A stretch of 39,150 bases of DNA from CANKHJ01 sp035556495. GTDB lineage: Bacteria; Pseudomonadota; Alphaproteobacteria; Rhizobiales; Xanthobacteraceae. Below, one piece after another: positions 39,056 through 39,150 of the stretch. Location: contig DATMEW010000172.1 in assembly GCA_035556495.1 (NCBI GenBank), positions 1-39,150 on the forward strand, in the 5' to 3' direction. Every line of letters begins with the position of its first letter. Positions within the stretch are counted from its first letter, which is position 1. The translations under genes and the position numbers were made by a program. Under the pieces are notes generated by a model. It had not been told where the DNA came from. It did not search any database and was given only the letters and a program-made list of their open reading frames with translations.

Positions 39056-39150
39056 CGTTCATCCTGTCCCACAGCCAGCTTGCGATGGTTCCCGGCGCGC
39101 CGCCGTCGCTGGCCTGGAGATTGGCCTCGCGCATCAGTTCGACATCGATG
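39027..39150 (-). CDS. C-terminal end of an unidentified protein (truncated by window edge)
   Basis: The last 40 codons of a minus-strand gene that begins beyond the right end. The visible protein reads IDVELMREANLQASDGGAPG then TIASWLWDRMNEKKPSPETR and a TGA at 39029-39027. The pattern 'ELMREANL....G....IASWLW' somewhat resembles C-termini of periplasmic binding proteins for glycine betaine or choline, but the piece is too short to assign. It converges on ilvC, and the shared terminator hairpin lies over its final codons. Confidence 0.55.
   Translation of the reverse strand, partial: IDVELMREANLQASDGGAPGTIASWLWDRMNEKKPSPETR

Overview
This GC-rich window reads as chromosome of an alphaproteobacterium, most likely of the Rhizobiales (Hyphomicrobiales). 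The evidence is a circularly permuted two-piece tmRNA gene, an alpha-type SspB adaptor, the linked genes dfr-hflK-hflC-DUF2065-degP-serB-miaA-ilvI-ilvH-ilvC, and two sets of tripartite tricarboxylate transporter (TTT/Bug) proteins. Species cannot be fixed from the sequence alone.

Layout. 1-6.5 kb: the C-terminal part of an AsmA-like envelope protein; on the minus strand a DUF4169/ribbon-helix-helix pair and sspB-fumC; an orphan TTT binding protein; then three small minus-strand genes. 6.6-12.4 kb: iron acquisition. A wrecked TonB receptor and a wrecked PiuC-type hydroxylase lie upstream of an intact receptor-PepSY-DUF3649-DUF3325 operon. 12.5-14.5 kb: a DUF1971 protein, a TerC-family membrane protein and a Tim44-like protein. 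14.5-18.1 kb: an unusual minus-strand series, xdhC-like then ctaD (cytochrome c oxidase subunit I) then the Tim44-like gene, divergent from a LysR regulator with a perfect T-N11-A dyad between them. 18.2-22.5 kb: an AT-richer surface-polysaccharide island holding a glycosyltransferase-like protein, a CMP-acylneuraminate synthetase-like protein, a secreted SGNH-like protein and an acyltransferase 3. 22.97-23.3 kb: the permuted ssrA (tmRNA) gene on the minus strand, with its 3' end facing the island. 23.5-26.8 kb: tctB-tctA-tctC. 27.0-32.5 kb: thyA-dfr, hflK-hflC-DUF2065, degP. 32.7-39.1 kb: serB, miaA, then the branched-chain amino acid genes ilvI-ilvH, a LysE-type exporter and ilvC. ilvI is preceded by a leader peptide and attenuator. 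The window closes with the end of an unidentified minus-strand gene.

Functional links. tmRNA tags stalled proteins with a peptide encoded as ANDNYAPVAQAA, and SspB from the same window is the adaptor that hands such proteins to ClpXP. HflKC and DegP add envelope protein quality control. ThyA and DHFR form the dTMP-folate cycle. IlvI/IlvH and IlvC are consecutive steps of valine/isoleucine synthesis, and the leader upstream of ilvI looks like a classical transcription attenuator.

The strongest candidates for something undescribed are the xdhC-ctaD-Tim44 gene series under a divergent LysR gene and the nonulosonate-type polysaccharide island beside ssrA. The decayed siderophore locus and the ilv attenuator are the clearest directly readable structures.
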